A stretch of DNA of 64,000 nucleotides from Arenicola marina (Eukaryota; Annelida; Polychaeta; Arenicolidae): NCBI GenBank assembly GCA_964019135.1, contig OZ025249.1:5072039-5136038 (forward strand). The letters are read 5' to 3'. The first letter of the stretch is position 1. Every line of letters starts with the position of its first letter. The position numbers were made by a program, and so were the translations under genes. The notes beneath the pieces were generated by a model that saw only the letters and a list, made by a program, of their open reading frames with translations, did not search any database and was not told where the DNA came from. Below are positions 1-10,250 of this stretch, piece by piece.

Positions 1-600
1 AGTGTTTTTGATATCGTGAATCATTATGGATAAAGATATATGCAATCTGTTGCTGATTACTTCACTTCTTTGGGATGTAACCGGAGGTAAGTAAGCTCGT
101 CAGAAATTTTGACCTTTCCACAAAATTCCAGTTTCGTCTTCAATAATCCAATGAAGTTCCATTTTCATTTTGACACTGACAGTCGTCAGTCACTTACACT
201 AAGTTACAGTTTACTTACTGCGTCCGCCGTGCACTGATTGTGTGCGAAACACCCTGACTGTATTGGTGTCTGTGGCTATTTTTTGGTCTTCAGCTATTTT
301 TGTGCTATCCCACATAGAGGTCTATGTCTGTCTTTATGAAAGTTTATCAGAAATTATGTCATTTGTGTTTTGTGTCAATTAATACATAATAACCACCCAT
401 CTCAATCCCCCATCACTGGGGTACTTCTCCACCTCTGCTTAATAAATAATACTCTTAATACACACCATCTGGGCAGGCCTCCATCCCCTCAAACATTAAC
501 TACTAAAGCCTCTTATATCACACCCCTTTTGATCGTTTTCGGACCCATGGCCATGTGTCATAATGACAAAACGACCCTCAGGAATTCGGCAATGTGTATA

Positions 601-785
601 CAGTGCGCGCCACTTAATCGCACTTTGGTTAATCGCAACTTCGGCTTAATCGCAATAATTTTTAAATTCAAATGTCATTTTCTATGCATTCCCATGTTAA
701 CAACTTCGGTTAATCGCAAATTCCGCTTAACCGCAACACATATTTACCTGAAAATGGACTGGAGCTTCAGATAATTGCAACATTT
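601..785. mobile_element. Terminal fragment of a pogo/Tigger-like DNA transposon
   Basis: A TA dinucleotide at 599-600 is followed by CAGTGCGCGCCACTTAATCG, the form of a Tc1/mariner-pogo end. Five subterminal copies of TTAA[TC]CGCA follow between 613 and 740, a layout common in Tigger-like ends. No opposite end or transposase was found, so this is a single-ended remnant. Confidence 0.45.
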
Positions 786-1201
786 GAGGTCAGACCTGGG
801 TTTTGTTAGTGGGCATATAGAGACAATGGGCTATCAGCTGACACTTAACACGTTTCTAGCTTTGTTGTTATGGCTGGATTAACAGGCTCCACTAACAAAT
901 ACAAGCCACATGCTTTGTTATTCTTTTGGTCTCTTTTTATTCGGGTGATTGCATTTTCACTCAAAAATCACACAGTTACATGATATTACAAAAATTTTAC
1001 AGTGTCAAAAATAGAACTTGTAGGTAACATAAAAATTTATTGGGCTACTTAAAATAAATAAATAAATTATTCAGATCTGAACATCTTAGACAAAAGGATA
1101 AAAGTTATTTTATGATCTTAAATTGATGAAATTCCATTGTTTCAACTGTTCATTTTAAATGTCTTGATGTTCAATCTTAATTAGCAATTACCGTATTTCA
1201 C

Positions 1202-1298
1202 GTATGTTTCCGGACACTTAAAAATAATTGTTTTTCTGGCTGTCCAAATATTTACAGTCAATAAAATGGACTCCAGCATCCACTGTCCGAAAACATAC
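1202..1298. mobile_element. Short palindromic-end element (MITE-like)
   Basis: The 15-bp ends at 1202-1216 (GTATGTTTCCGGACA) and 1284-1298 (TGTCCGAAAACATAC) are inverted copies with one mismatch, enclosing about 67 AT-rich bases. The true outer ends and any target duplication are unclear. Confidence 0.35.
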
Positions 1299-1410
1299 AT
1301 ACATAGCAAAATATTGATTAAGAATTACTATAATGCGAGTCAACTGATACCGATTATATCACTTAACACCCAGGTGTGGCTGCTTCACACCTTAACAGCG
1401 GGTAAGGTGA

Positions 1411-1515
1411 TAACGAGTTTCAGTCAAACTTTTTAACTGAAAGAGAACTGCCGGTGTTTGACATTGCGGCCCAAGCTTAAAGTGTACGAGACGGACAGGC
1501 TGCACCGAAAGGATG
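1411..1515 (+). repeat. Left arm of a perfect 105-bp inverted repeat
   Basis: By direct reading, this 105-nt arm is identical to the reverse complement of 4292-4396. Identity stops abruptly on both sides. The arms enclose 2.8 kb containing a 52-bp minisatellite and otherwise unique DNA. No transposase coding is seen between them. Confidence 0.9.
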
Positions 1516-1904
1516 TAGTGTACATACCCCTATGTAGTATATACCCCCAAGTTTAAACAGTATACAAGTAACTAAATCATGCAAAAAAGGCTTAAGGATT
1601 CTGAGACAAAATTGTTATCCCATTTACCTAACTATAATGAAATATTCATTTAACTGCTTTCTTTGAATAAACAATGTGATTGTGATTCACCTGAGGTTTA
1701 TTTTCTACTAATACTCTGCCTTGTTATGTTGATGGTTTAATCTACCGGTAACTATGAGGGGAAAAGTAGATATCAGGTAGGATAAGTAAAAAATGAAACT
1801 ACTTAAAACTTGTCCTACAAGACAAGTAAATGTTGTAACTTGTGTAGAGCCCTGTATATATATATGTAGGCATTTCGCATTTCACATGTGAGCAAGCTTA
1901 CATC

Positions 1905-2554
1905 ATGGACATGTTGGTTTGACATATATATCATATAGTCACCACAGTCTTACAGGCTTGGGATAAGTTGGTTTTGTCATGTACAGATGTATACAGCATG
2001 AGTTATAGTCTTACATGTATGGGACAGGTTGGTTTGACATGTACACCAAAGGTGCCACAGTTTTGCAGGCATGGGACAGGTTGGTGTGACATGTATGCCA
2101 TAGTGGCCACAGTCTTACAGGCCTAGGACAGGTTGGTTTGACATGTACACCAAAGGTGCCACAGTCTTACAGGCATGGGACAGGTTTGTTTGACATGTAC
2201 ACCAAAGGTGCCACAGTCTTACAGGCATAGGACAGGTTGGTTTGACATGTACACCAAAGGTGCCACAGTCTTACAGGCCTAGGACAGGTTGGTTTGACAT
2301 GTACACCAAAGGTGCCACAGTCTTACAGGCCTAGGACAGGTTGGTTTGACATGTACACCAAAGGTGCCACAGTCTTACAGGCCTAGGACAGGTTGGTTTG
2401 ACATGTACACCAAAGGTGCCACAGTCTTACAGGCCTAGGACAGGTTGGTTTGACATGTACACCAAAGGTGCCACAATCTTACAGACCTAGGACAGGTTGG
2501 TTTGACATGTACACCAAAGGTGCCACAGTCTTACAGGTATGGGACAGGTTGGTT
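1905..2554. repeat. 52-bp minisatellite, about 12 copies
   Basis: Unit contains GACATGTACACCAAAGGTGC and CACAGTCTTACAGGC. Central copies are near identical; the first two copies (to about 2,035) are degraded, the usual pattern of older array edges. Confidence 0.93.
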
Positions 2555-4291
2555 GGAAACCCTGAAGGCACTTAATTTACAGCACCCAGTTCCCCAGTCC
2601 TATTGGAATTATTCGTGGGATGCAGTTCTTCTCGGTTGACTGATGTCACAAGTCGCCCTTGGTTCGTTTTGTGCCTTGAGGCGTTCAGGGTGGGATGTCC
2701 CACAATGCTCTGGACAAGACTCTCTTTAACCTCAGAAATACTAGTTGCAACCGTTCTTTATTGAATTGGTTTCATTGAATAAATGCGGCGTTAGGGACCT
2801 TAGTCGCTTGAGGTGTATTCAAAGCACACCAGACCCAGGTTTGTTCACCGTCTTCATGTACGATGAACCGGTGTAGGGCACCTGCTAAACACCCGCCGCG
2901 GTGTCTTTTTTTCCAACGTTTCCCGCCTGTCTTGAATGTGAAAACGGGCGTCTGTTTGGAAGCGGCCTTGGTAAACAAATACGTTGCCCAAAAAAATGCC
3001 GTTGTTTATTTTTTACGTCTCTTTGAACTTTGACCTGCTGTGGGGTGGAGCACCGGCGGGAACACTCGTCGCTTATGTACGGCCTTCTCTAACGAGGCTT
3101 GTCCATCCACGGCCATGATGAAAAATGTGGCGCTCACAGATCTATGTAACACCTGTTGTTATATGTTGGCCTGTCGGCTCAAGGCATTGAAATTAATAGT
3201 GAGATTGCATGTAACACGCATTGCATTATGCGTCGTCGCGATGCAGTATTTTGCTTATCTTTTGTTTGTCCGTTGTGATTATTTGGTCTTATTTTAGGAG
3301 GATGTCGTTATCAAATCAATCTTGTAATTTATTGTATAACGCCGTTGGATCCTTCCTTGACTCATGTAGTGCGTTCGATCGAGTTGAGTGTTCTCTCTTG
3401 GGTGCGGGGAATGAGTCCTGTTTTTTCTTATTGACTTCAATGAGTCATGACTAAGTGGCAGAAATCTCACGCAGGACGATCGGAGAGTAAACGAATATTC
3501 TCGACGCCGTGGGACCCCGTGAGTGACGTCATGCAGTGACGACACATCCGGCCAGTCGCAAAGAGCCCTCGATTGGCAAGATAAAGAGGTCGTGGCTATT
3601 ATGTCATTACGGGTCTGAAATGGAGCGTAGAGATAGCCTAACTTTTATTAGCCGCGCCTCTGTCTGGAACTGTAATATGTATTGCCCTCTGCTGTCTCAT
3701 ACCAGGGACGCTTGCTCATTTCCGACGATAAGTCAACTAAGTGCTCTGTAGCTCGAACATTATTTTCGTCTCCGGCGAAGGGTATTTCGCACATGTATAG
3801 GGCATAGCTACTTGTTGTACGTTGTCGCCCTGGGATAATATTAGTTATTATGCAAGGCCGTTTTAAGCTGTTGCAGATTTGTTATTACTCTCGTTTTGTT
3901 GAATGAGTGATGCTGCCTTGCCCGCTCTATGGATATCCGTACACATTTTTGCACAAGGCGCATTCCGATGATTTAAACAGCTTTTGTATTTTTTGCCGTA
4001 ATATGTGGCGCTTTGGAGCTAATGTTGGGAAATTTTCGAAGTAAGCTTAGTTTTGCTGTAATTTGCATCGCTTGACTCGTGAAGAGCGTGGAGAGAGAAA
4101 AATGCCGTTTAGTGTCCCGCTGTGTGGTCGCCTGGTCTTGAGCTATTGCTAACGCCCCTGGCGGCGGAGAGTGGCCGCTGTCTGCGCTGGCGTGTGTGGG
4201 ATGACGTAAGTGTTTTGGGCCAGTGTAGACAGATCTAGACAGACGGTGTGGTGGGGGGCGGGGGGGGGGGGGTGCTCGCCATCGGCCGACC
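2555..4291. other. Non-repetitive stretch without a supported gene
   Basis: Mixed composition with several CpG-rich parts. Short open frames exist on both strands, but none has a domain, a coherent splice structure or a signal peptide that I recognise. A G-rich run lies at about 4,256-4,272. Confidence 0.6.
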
Positions 4292-4396
4292 CATCCTTTC
4301 GGTGCAGCCTGTCCGTCTCGTACACTTTAAGCTTGGGCCGCAATGTCAAACACCGGCAGTTCTCTTTCAGTTAAAAAGTTTGACTGAAACTCGTTA
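4292..4396 (-). repeat. Right arm of a perfect 105-bp inverted repeat
   Basis: Partner of 1411-1515. Its inner end lies just after a G13 tract; its outer end runs into a 75-bp tandem repeat and shares the CTCGTT of that unit. Confidence 0.9.
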
Positions 4397-4625
4397 CCTC
4401 AAGAGATTTCTATGTCCAATGCTTTCCTGGTGTCAGTCTGAGGATTGTTCCCATACCGTCTTATCTCGTTGCCTCAAGAGATTTCTATGTCCAATACTTT
4501 CCTGGTGTCAGTCTGAGGATTGTTCCCATACCGTCTTATCTCGTTGCCTCAAGAGATTTCTATGTCCAATACTTTCCTGGTGTCAGTCTGAGAATTGTTT
4601 CCATATCGTCTGTCTCGTTATAAAC
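4390..4625. repeat. 75-bp tandem repeat, three copies
   Basis: Unit begins CTCGTT[AG]CCTCAAGAGATT and contains CCTGGTGTCAGTCTGAG; starts are at 4390, 4465 and 4540. The third copy has diverged at its end. Confidence 0.93.
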
Positions 4626-7001
4626 CACCTGAATATAAAGGATTTCTAAATCACCAATCAGAGCGCCCCGACGCGGTTTCCTTGCCAACCGGACCATGAG
4701 ATAAGAATGCACGTGGAACGCTTACCCGTTGGCCGTAATGTTGATATCCTCCTGCAGTTAGTACCCTTCACCCCCCACCCCCTCCCCCCCGCCGCGCACC
4801 TCAGTGAAATACATCAGCGGCCGCAAAATGACTTTTCACTTCAAAAATATCAGTGCAAACAACCAGGGAGTCGGAAAGTGTCTTTAGAGGTCAAAGTTTG
4901 AGACTAAGTCATTAAAAAGTGCGACATGTGGACTGTCGGTTTACCCATTATATCCGCCGCCGTGTCTATATGATGGCCGGGGCCGTTGCATGATGGTACA
5001 AAGTCCCGGTGTGGGGGAGGAGGTGACACTGGGGGTCGGTAGACGGGACAAACCTGGGTGTCTCGCGGGAGTAAAATACACCTGCGCGCCACATGTATAT
5101 AAAGGTACATACAGTCACGTACAAACCGCTCCAATTTCCTTTAAACTCTCCAAGGGTTGTCGGCCAAAAGGGATTCACTCTAAAATTCTTTAATTTGAAC
5201 ATGAGACAGTTGTGTGTACCTCGTTGTTATCGCTGTCTCTACCGCAAATAAAGTCGCCCTGTAGTTATTCAGTCCCTGCTTGACTTTTTAACCTGTGCAA
5301 GATGATGGAATTGAGAAGGGAGCTCTTTCCATATCCTTGTCCCCACTTATGGGGGGTGGGGGTAAAGGATACAGTATTTTATGGACTCACTGGCCTCACT
5401 GTCCGAAGATCGCCTGCCAAGACAAGAATTGACATATTAGTAATTAACAATAGTAACTGCTATACCCTGCTTACATTGAGTAGTTAAATCACCCTAATAG
5501 GTAACTTAAAGAAAATAGATCTTTGCCTACTGACTGGACTTCCTTTCATGATAACTAACATTGTTGCTACGCGGAATACGAAACGTTCCTCAACTGATTA
5601 CTATTCCACTTCTGGACATATTTCCCATGCAAAGTTTCCTTTTTTATAACCCTACGCATGCGCTGTCTCCGTTCACATCACCATCTTTAAAGAGCTATCC
5701 ACAACATGTACACGTGGCTACAGACAAGGGTGGGGCAGTATTGACAAGCTTTGGTAACAGATCCAGCGACCATATTTTACAAATGCAAGCTGTCATGTGA
5801 GGTGATGATTCACTGCCAAGTGTGGGCTGAAACCCAATTCACCCATAATATTAGCCCTAGTTCCGTGGCTGTTGCACGGGCAAATATCAAATTTTTGCCC
5901 GTCCTGCAGCTACAGAACTGGGGCTACCATTATATATGCCATCAACACCGCCTGGGTCTGAATCTCACTGGGGAACGGTTACAACCTGACAGCGGCGCCA
6001 ATTCAGCAAAACAATGATCCAACCTGCAATTCGGTCAATTATTCTGGGGCGCAGGGTACAAACCCATTTGTATTGTCGCATAAAATGACTGGCTTTCGCA
6101 TTGGCCAAATATTCACACAGTCGCAACTGACTTTCTCTTTATGGTTCTCCAATATCAGCGGTTAGCGCTGTTTGTGTGTTTTTTTCCTGTTTAAAGCTCT
6201 GTTTGTTGTCTTCTGTTTACCTGGTTAAAGCGCTTTTTGTGTGTTTTGTGTACAAGGTTAAAGTGCTGTCTTTCTGCTTGTGCGGGGTCAGCTTTCTTCG
6301 CCGTAACTTAGTGTTGTGTCTCTGACCAATCATAGCATAGCCTACATAGTCATCACACAATATAACAGGTCTGTAACCGCTTGTGTTATAGACTGGGTTT
6401 TCTTGTAAATAACGGTCTAGCATGCTGTCATTGCTTATGGCAATGGAAGCTCAGGTTTGCTATTAGGTAACCTAATATGTTAAATGCGGCCCTCCCCAGA
6501 TAATTATAGTGTCCGTCAGCCAAATGTCCCAGAGGGGGTGTCCGGTCGGTGTGTAGTATGTTGCTCTGTATCGTACAGCGCCGCTACCAAAAATGTGAAA
6601 GTAGTCTCAATGAGGCGGTCGCCGAATGGGTTAATGTTGCCGATTGAGATAATGGCGGTACCTGTATTACCCCCCCCCCCCCCGCCCCCACCCTCCACTC
6701 CCCTCAGTAGGTAAGTGTGCTCTCAAAAGGGACTCCATATGTACATATACAAGGGCCATCGTGTGCGTTTTGCACGGCGGGGACATACATGTAAGACAAT
6801 CGCGCCTGAGGCCTGGGCTGGCTTTTTGAATTTCGTACCCGAGGCTCTTGGCCTCTTTAGAGTCTCTTCCGCTGGCTTGACTCGGTAGCCGGGATACTGA
6901 GGCATGAGAGGGGGTGGGGTGGGGGGCATTTGAGGATTTCCCTGGAGCCCGCGGGGTCGGGTGTCTGACTTGGGGTCCTGTCTACACTAGTGCCCCCTGC
7001 C

Positions 7002-7003
<2 letters not shown>
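4626..7003. other. Non-repetitive stretch without a supported gene
   Basis: GC content varies. C-rich runs occur at 4,770-4,800 and 6,671-6,686. No exon with recognisable domain content was found on either strand. Confidence 0.55.

Positions 7004-7033
<30 letters not shown>
7004..7033. repeat. (TA)n microsatellite
   Basis: About 15 uninterrupted AT dinucleotides. Confidence 0.97.
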
Positions 7034-7034
<1 letters not shown>

Positions 7035-7153
7035 CACGGGTTGAAGTGGATTGTGGGTATTTTGCTGGAGTATTGCAAAAATATTACTGGAGTGTATGTT
7101 TCCTATTGTTAAGGGGCTTGTGTTTGGGTTTCTTCCTTTTCTTATCTGCGGAG

Positions 7154-7320
7154 TCTCCCTAGTTTAGTTGGTAAACGGGCTGGGCTGCAGATCAACAGGT
7201 CGCGGGTTCGCGCCCCGACACCGGCATCTGGGCACGCTTCATCCAGCCACACGTCATCATCCGGGGATTGGCCCAGTTTAACCTTCATGTGCCGGAAAGT
7301 GGTTTAAAACACCAACATTG
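7154..7320 (+). mobile_element. tRNA-derived SINE copy 1
   Basis: A-box-like TAGTTTAGTTGGTAAACGGG and B-box-like GGTCGCGGGTTCGCGCCCC are followed by a body with CACCGGCATCTGGGCACGC, CATCCAGCC and a 3' part CATGTGCCGGAAAGTGG. The same body motifs recur at 26,636 and 28,654. It does not fold into a full tRNA, so it is not a tRNA gene. Confidence 0.75.
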
Positions 7321-10250
7321 CTTTGGTTTAGCCTCGGTAGGGACCAGCTAAAAGTGGCTGGAGTACCTGTTATGGGTTGTATCACGGTTCACATGTGAGG
7401 ACTCGCGTTATGGTCTTAATTCAATTATTGCCTTGCCCACGTTTGAGGAATTTGATTGGTGTTGGTCCATCGTGGTTGCGACAGTCAAAGGGGCGGTAAT
7501 AAATCTCTAGTTGTGGACAAGTTGTTGTCAAGTGAGTGTCAAGCCGGTAGCGTTCGGCAAAGGCTCCATACCCCCCGGCCACAGCCCCCACCCCCCTTCC
7601 AGTGTAGCTTACTACTGTCACCGTGGAGTGCCATCCCTTCAAAGCAGACATGCATGACAAGACAGGTAATAAAATCGCGAAAAAGGCTTTTTGTCGAAGT
7701 AGGCACTCTTATAGCCGCACGCTTTACCTGGCTTGTCGGGGGACTGCGAATTTGTAAGCTGATGTGAAAGTCTATACTGCATATGGTCACCTGTCATTCG
7801 AAGTGTCAACTGTTTGTTAACACGCTGACGATTCGATGGCGCTATAGGGTAATATGCGGACACCTAGGCGGACTGCCTTTAATATCGTTGGAAGGAACAA
7901 AATCATTTGTAAACAAGATGAAACACCATGGGTGCCGGCTGTTTAAATACGTGCGGTAAAAAAAGCGCAAAAGTGGATATGATTGCTGTTTACAGACGGC
8001 TTAATCAATGTCGAACAGGGTTTTAAAGTAAATGCCAGTGACAATAGTTGATATTTTATGTCCCCAGCGCAGAATCTCGTAACCGACGGGCGTGTGTAGC
8101 GAGGCCTTGTAGTCAGTTTTGTGGGATCGGTGAAGGTGTTGGCCACAGGGAACACGAGAAGGCCGGGCTCCGTCCACCAAGAGGTGCCTGCCGGGGATCT
8201 CATCACTGGGGGTCCAGGTCTACAGGTCTACAGCGTTCCTTCCGCCGATATACGGCAGTCGTGGTCCCCTATCGGTATGTGTGTCTGTCTCTCGCGGATC
8301 TCACAACTGCAGAAGAGAAGAAAACTGCTACGGGTTTGTCTCGGGTTTACCCGGGTGGCACACGAAAAAGGTACTTGTTCCTCTACACCCCCCCCCCCCA
8401 CCACCACCGTCCGCCTTGTCCCCAGCCTCCTCCCGCCCCTCCCTCCTCCCCCTCACTCGTAACTAGCGTTTGGTGTCTCCTACATGTGTTTTGAATTGAT
8501 TTTGTCCCCGCACTATATCCGGTTTTTGAGTTAAATCAGCTGCTGGTATAAGAAATGAGCCGGTATAGTAGCCTATAGGTCACTGCGGTCCTCCGGTCCC
8601 CTTCCTGTCGTCCCAGCAGTGGCAACCAAAGGGTGACGTATCGCTGGATGCGTTCCACCGATGTGAAAGTGTTTCCCCGTGGAAGTCCGTCCTTCCAGTG
8701 GAGCTCCCTATATTATGTGCTGAACGCTTTTTTGTATAGTTCCTGTTAATGGACTGATTATCGCAGCCCTAAGGAATACCGCCTTTAAGCGCCTGACCCC
8801 TAATAAAACACCGATCAGACGCGTGTTATAATAACCTGCTCGCTTGTCCCATGGTGGAGATTGATGAGGGATGTGCGCCCAGTGAGTCGGGCTGGGCCAG
8901 GGGGACGGGCTGGGCTAGGGAGACGGGCTGGGCGTCCAGTGTGTCGGGCAGGGCTGGGGAGACGGGCTTTATGGCGCCATGTGGTCCCGTGACTGGGTGA
9001 CCGCAGCACGGCGTGGCAGGACGACCTCGTGTTGTGGGTTCCCACGTGTAATCCGATAGCGCCACCTGTTGGGCGTGAGTCGCACCGCTTGGAATGACAA
9101 GATGTCTCCCATGGCCGGTCAGGATGTACGTCAGCGGGCCTCTAACCCTCCCTCTCGCCAACTGCGTCGTCGTTTCTCCTCAGTACCCGTGTTGTACCCT
9201 TGTGGCCGGGTCATCGCCTCCGCAAGTCATCACATCACGCCGGGATGGATGCTTCCACTCTCAGAGTGTGCCTCTTTCGGAAAGAGGCTGGCGGTATTTT
9301 GTACTGAAAACTAAACTAAATGTCCACTTTCCAACCCTTCCCGTTGAGTCATTTGTAAACATGGCAAACAAAGCGAATCGTCCCCGATATGTGTTGCTCT
9401 TGCTGTGGTTATTGGTTATTTGAGCATTTTCCATCGTAGCAATATAATTAGATAACTCTTTTTTGCAACAATATTGCGACGAGAACGGCCTTCAAAATTC
9501 TGCGGCATGCGGTTGAGTTCAGGCTAACGGTTCGCGACTTTGATTCGGTGTCTGAGAGCGACAGTTCTTGGCGACATAGAATGTATGTATACGGTACGTA
9601 TAGCTTTGTGTGTTGCTGAAAACCGTTTGACCCTCTGGCCTCCTATTGAATGGACGAGCCACGGTCGTTTTCGGTAGTCCTTAGTTTTATTGTCACGCGA
9701 TATTAACACGGGACGGCTGCACGATGTGTTTTATCAGTTTTTTTACTCACGATTTTTGACGTATATCGCGCGTATACAGGGTGCTAGAACGTTGCGACCA
9801 TAATCATGCCAGTACCCCCCCCCCCCCATCCCGCCTTCCTCTAACACGGGCTATCTATCACCTAGATGTATGAGTAGATTTATAACCGACCATTATACTA
9901 TTGCCACAATGCCATTCATGGTGGGATAATAAATGATATGTCAAAATGTTGTACCTTTTGCGAGAATGAAGCCAATATTAAGTGTCATTATTCGGTTGAC
10001 CTGTCGTGCCGTAATATATTTACTGTCTGTTTTTGAGGCCTCGTGACACAGACACGCGCCACGATAGAGACAGACCACGCCGATACGTGTCGGACTCAAT
10101 GCTAGGTCCATAGTCAAACAAGTTCTAGACGAATATGGTTTGAAATAGGCTGGATGGACGCATCGACCTGTCATGACCCTGGTCTCCCGAGTGTGGCATG
10201 TCCTGCCATTAAAGCACATGCGTTCGCAGGGAAACCCGCGACTCGGTATT
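7321..10250. other. Unique stretch, CpG-rich in parts, no supported gene
   Basis: It contains a G-rich short repeat of about 20 bp (CGGGCTGGGC[TC]AGGG[GA]GA) at 8,886-8,968 and C-runs at 8,390 and 9,815. A 20-codon reading frame at 9,361-9,423 begins in a good start context (AAACATGG) and encodes MANKANRPRYVLLLLWLLVI, which looks like a signal peptide, but it ends in a stop and has no convincing donor. Confidence 0.5.
9058..9072 (-). promoter_or_regulatory. CTCF-like motif
   Basis: On the minus strand the 15-mer reads CCAACAGGTGGCGCT, 14 of 15 matches to the bilaterian CTCF core CCASYAGRKGGCRSY. Motif only; no binding evidence. Confidence 0.35.
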
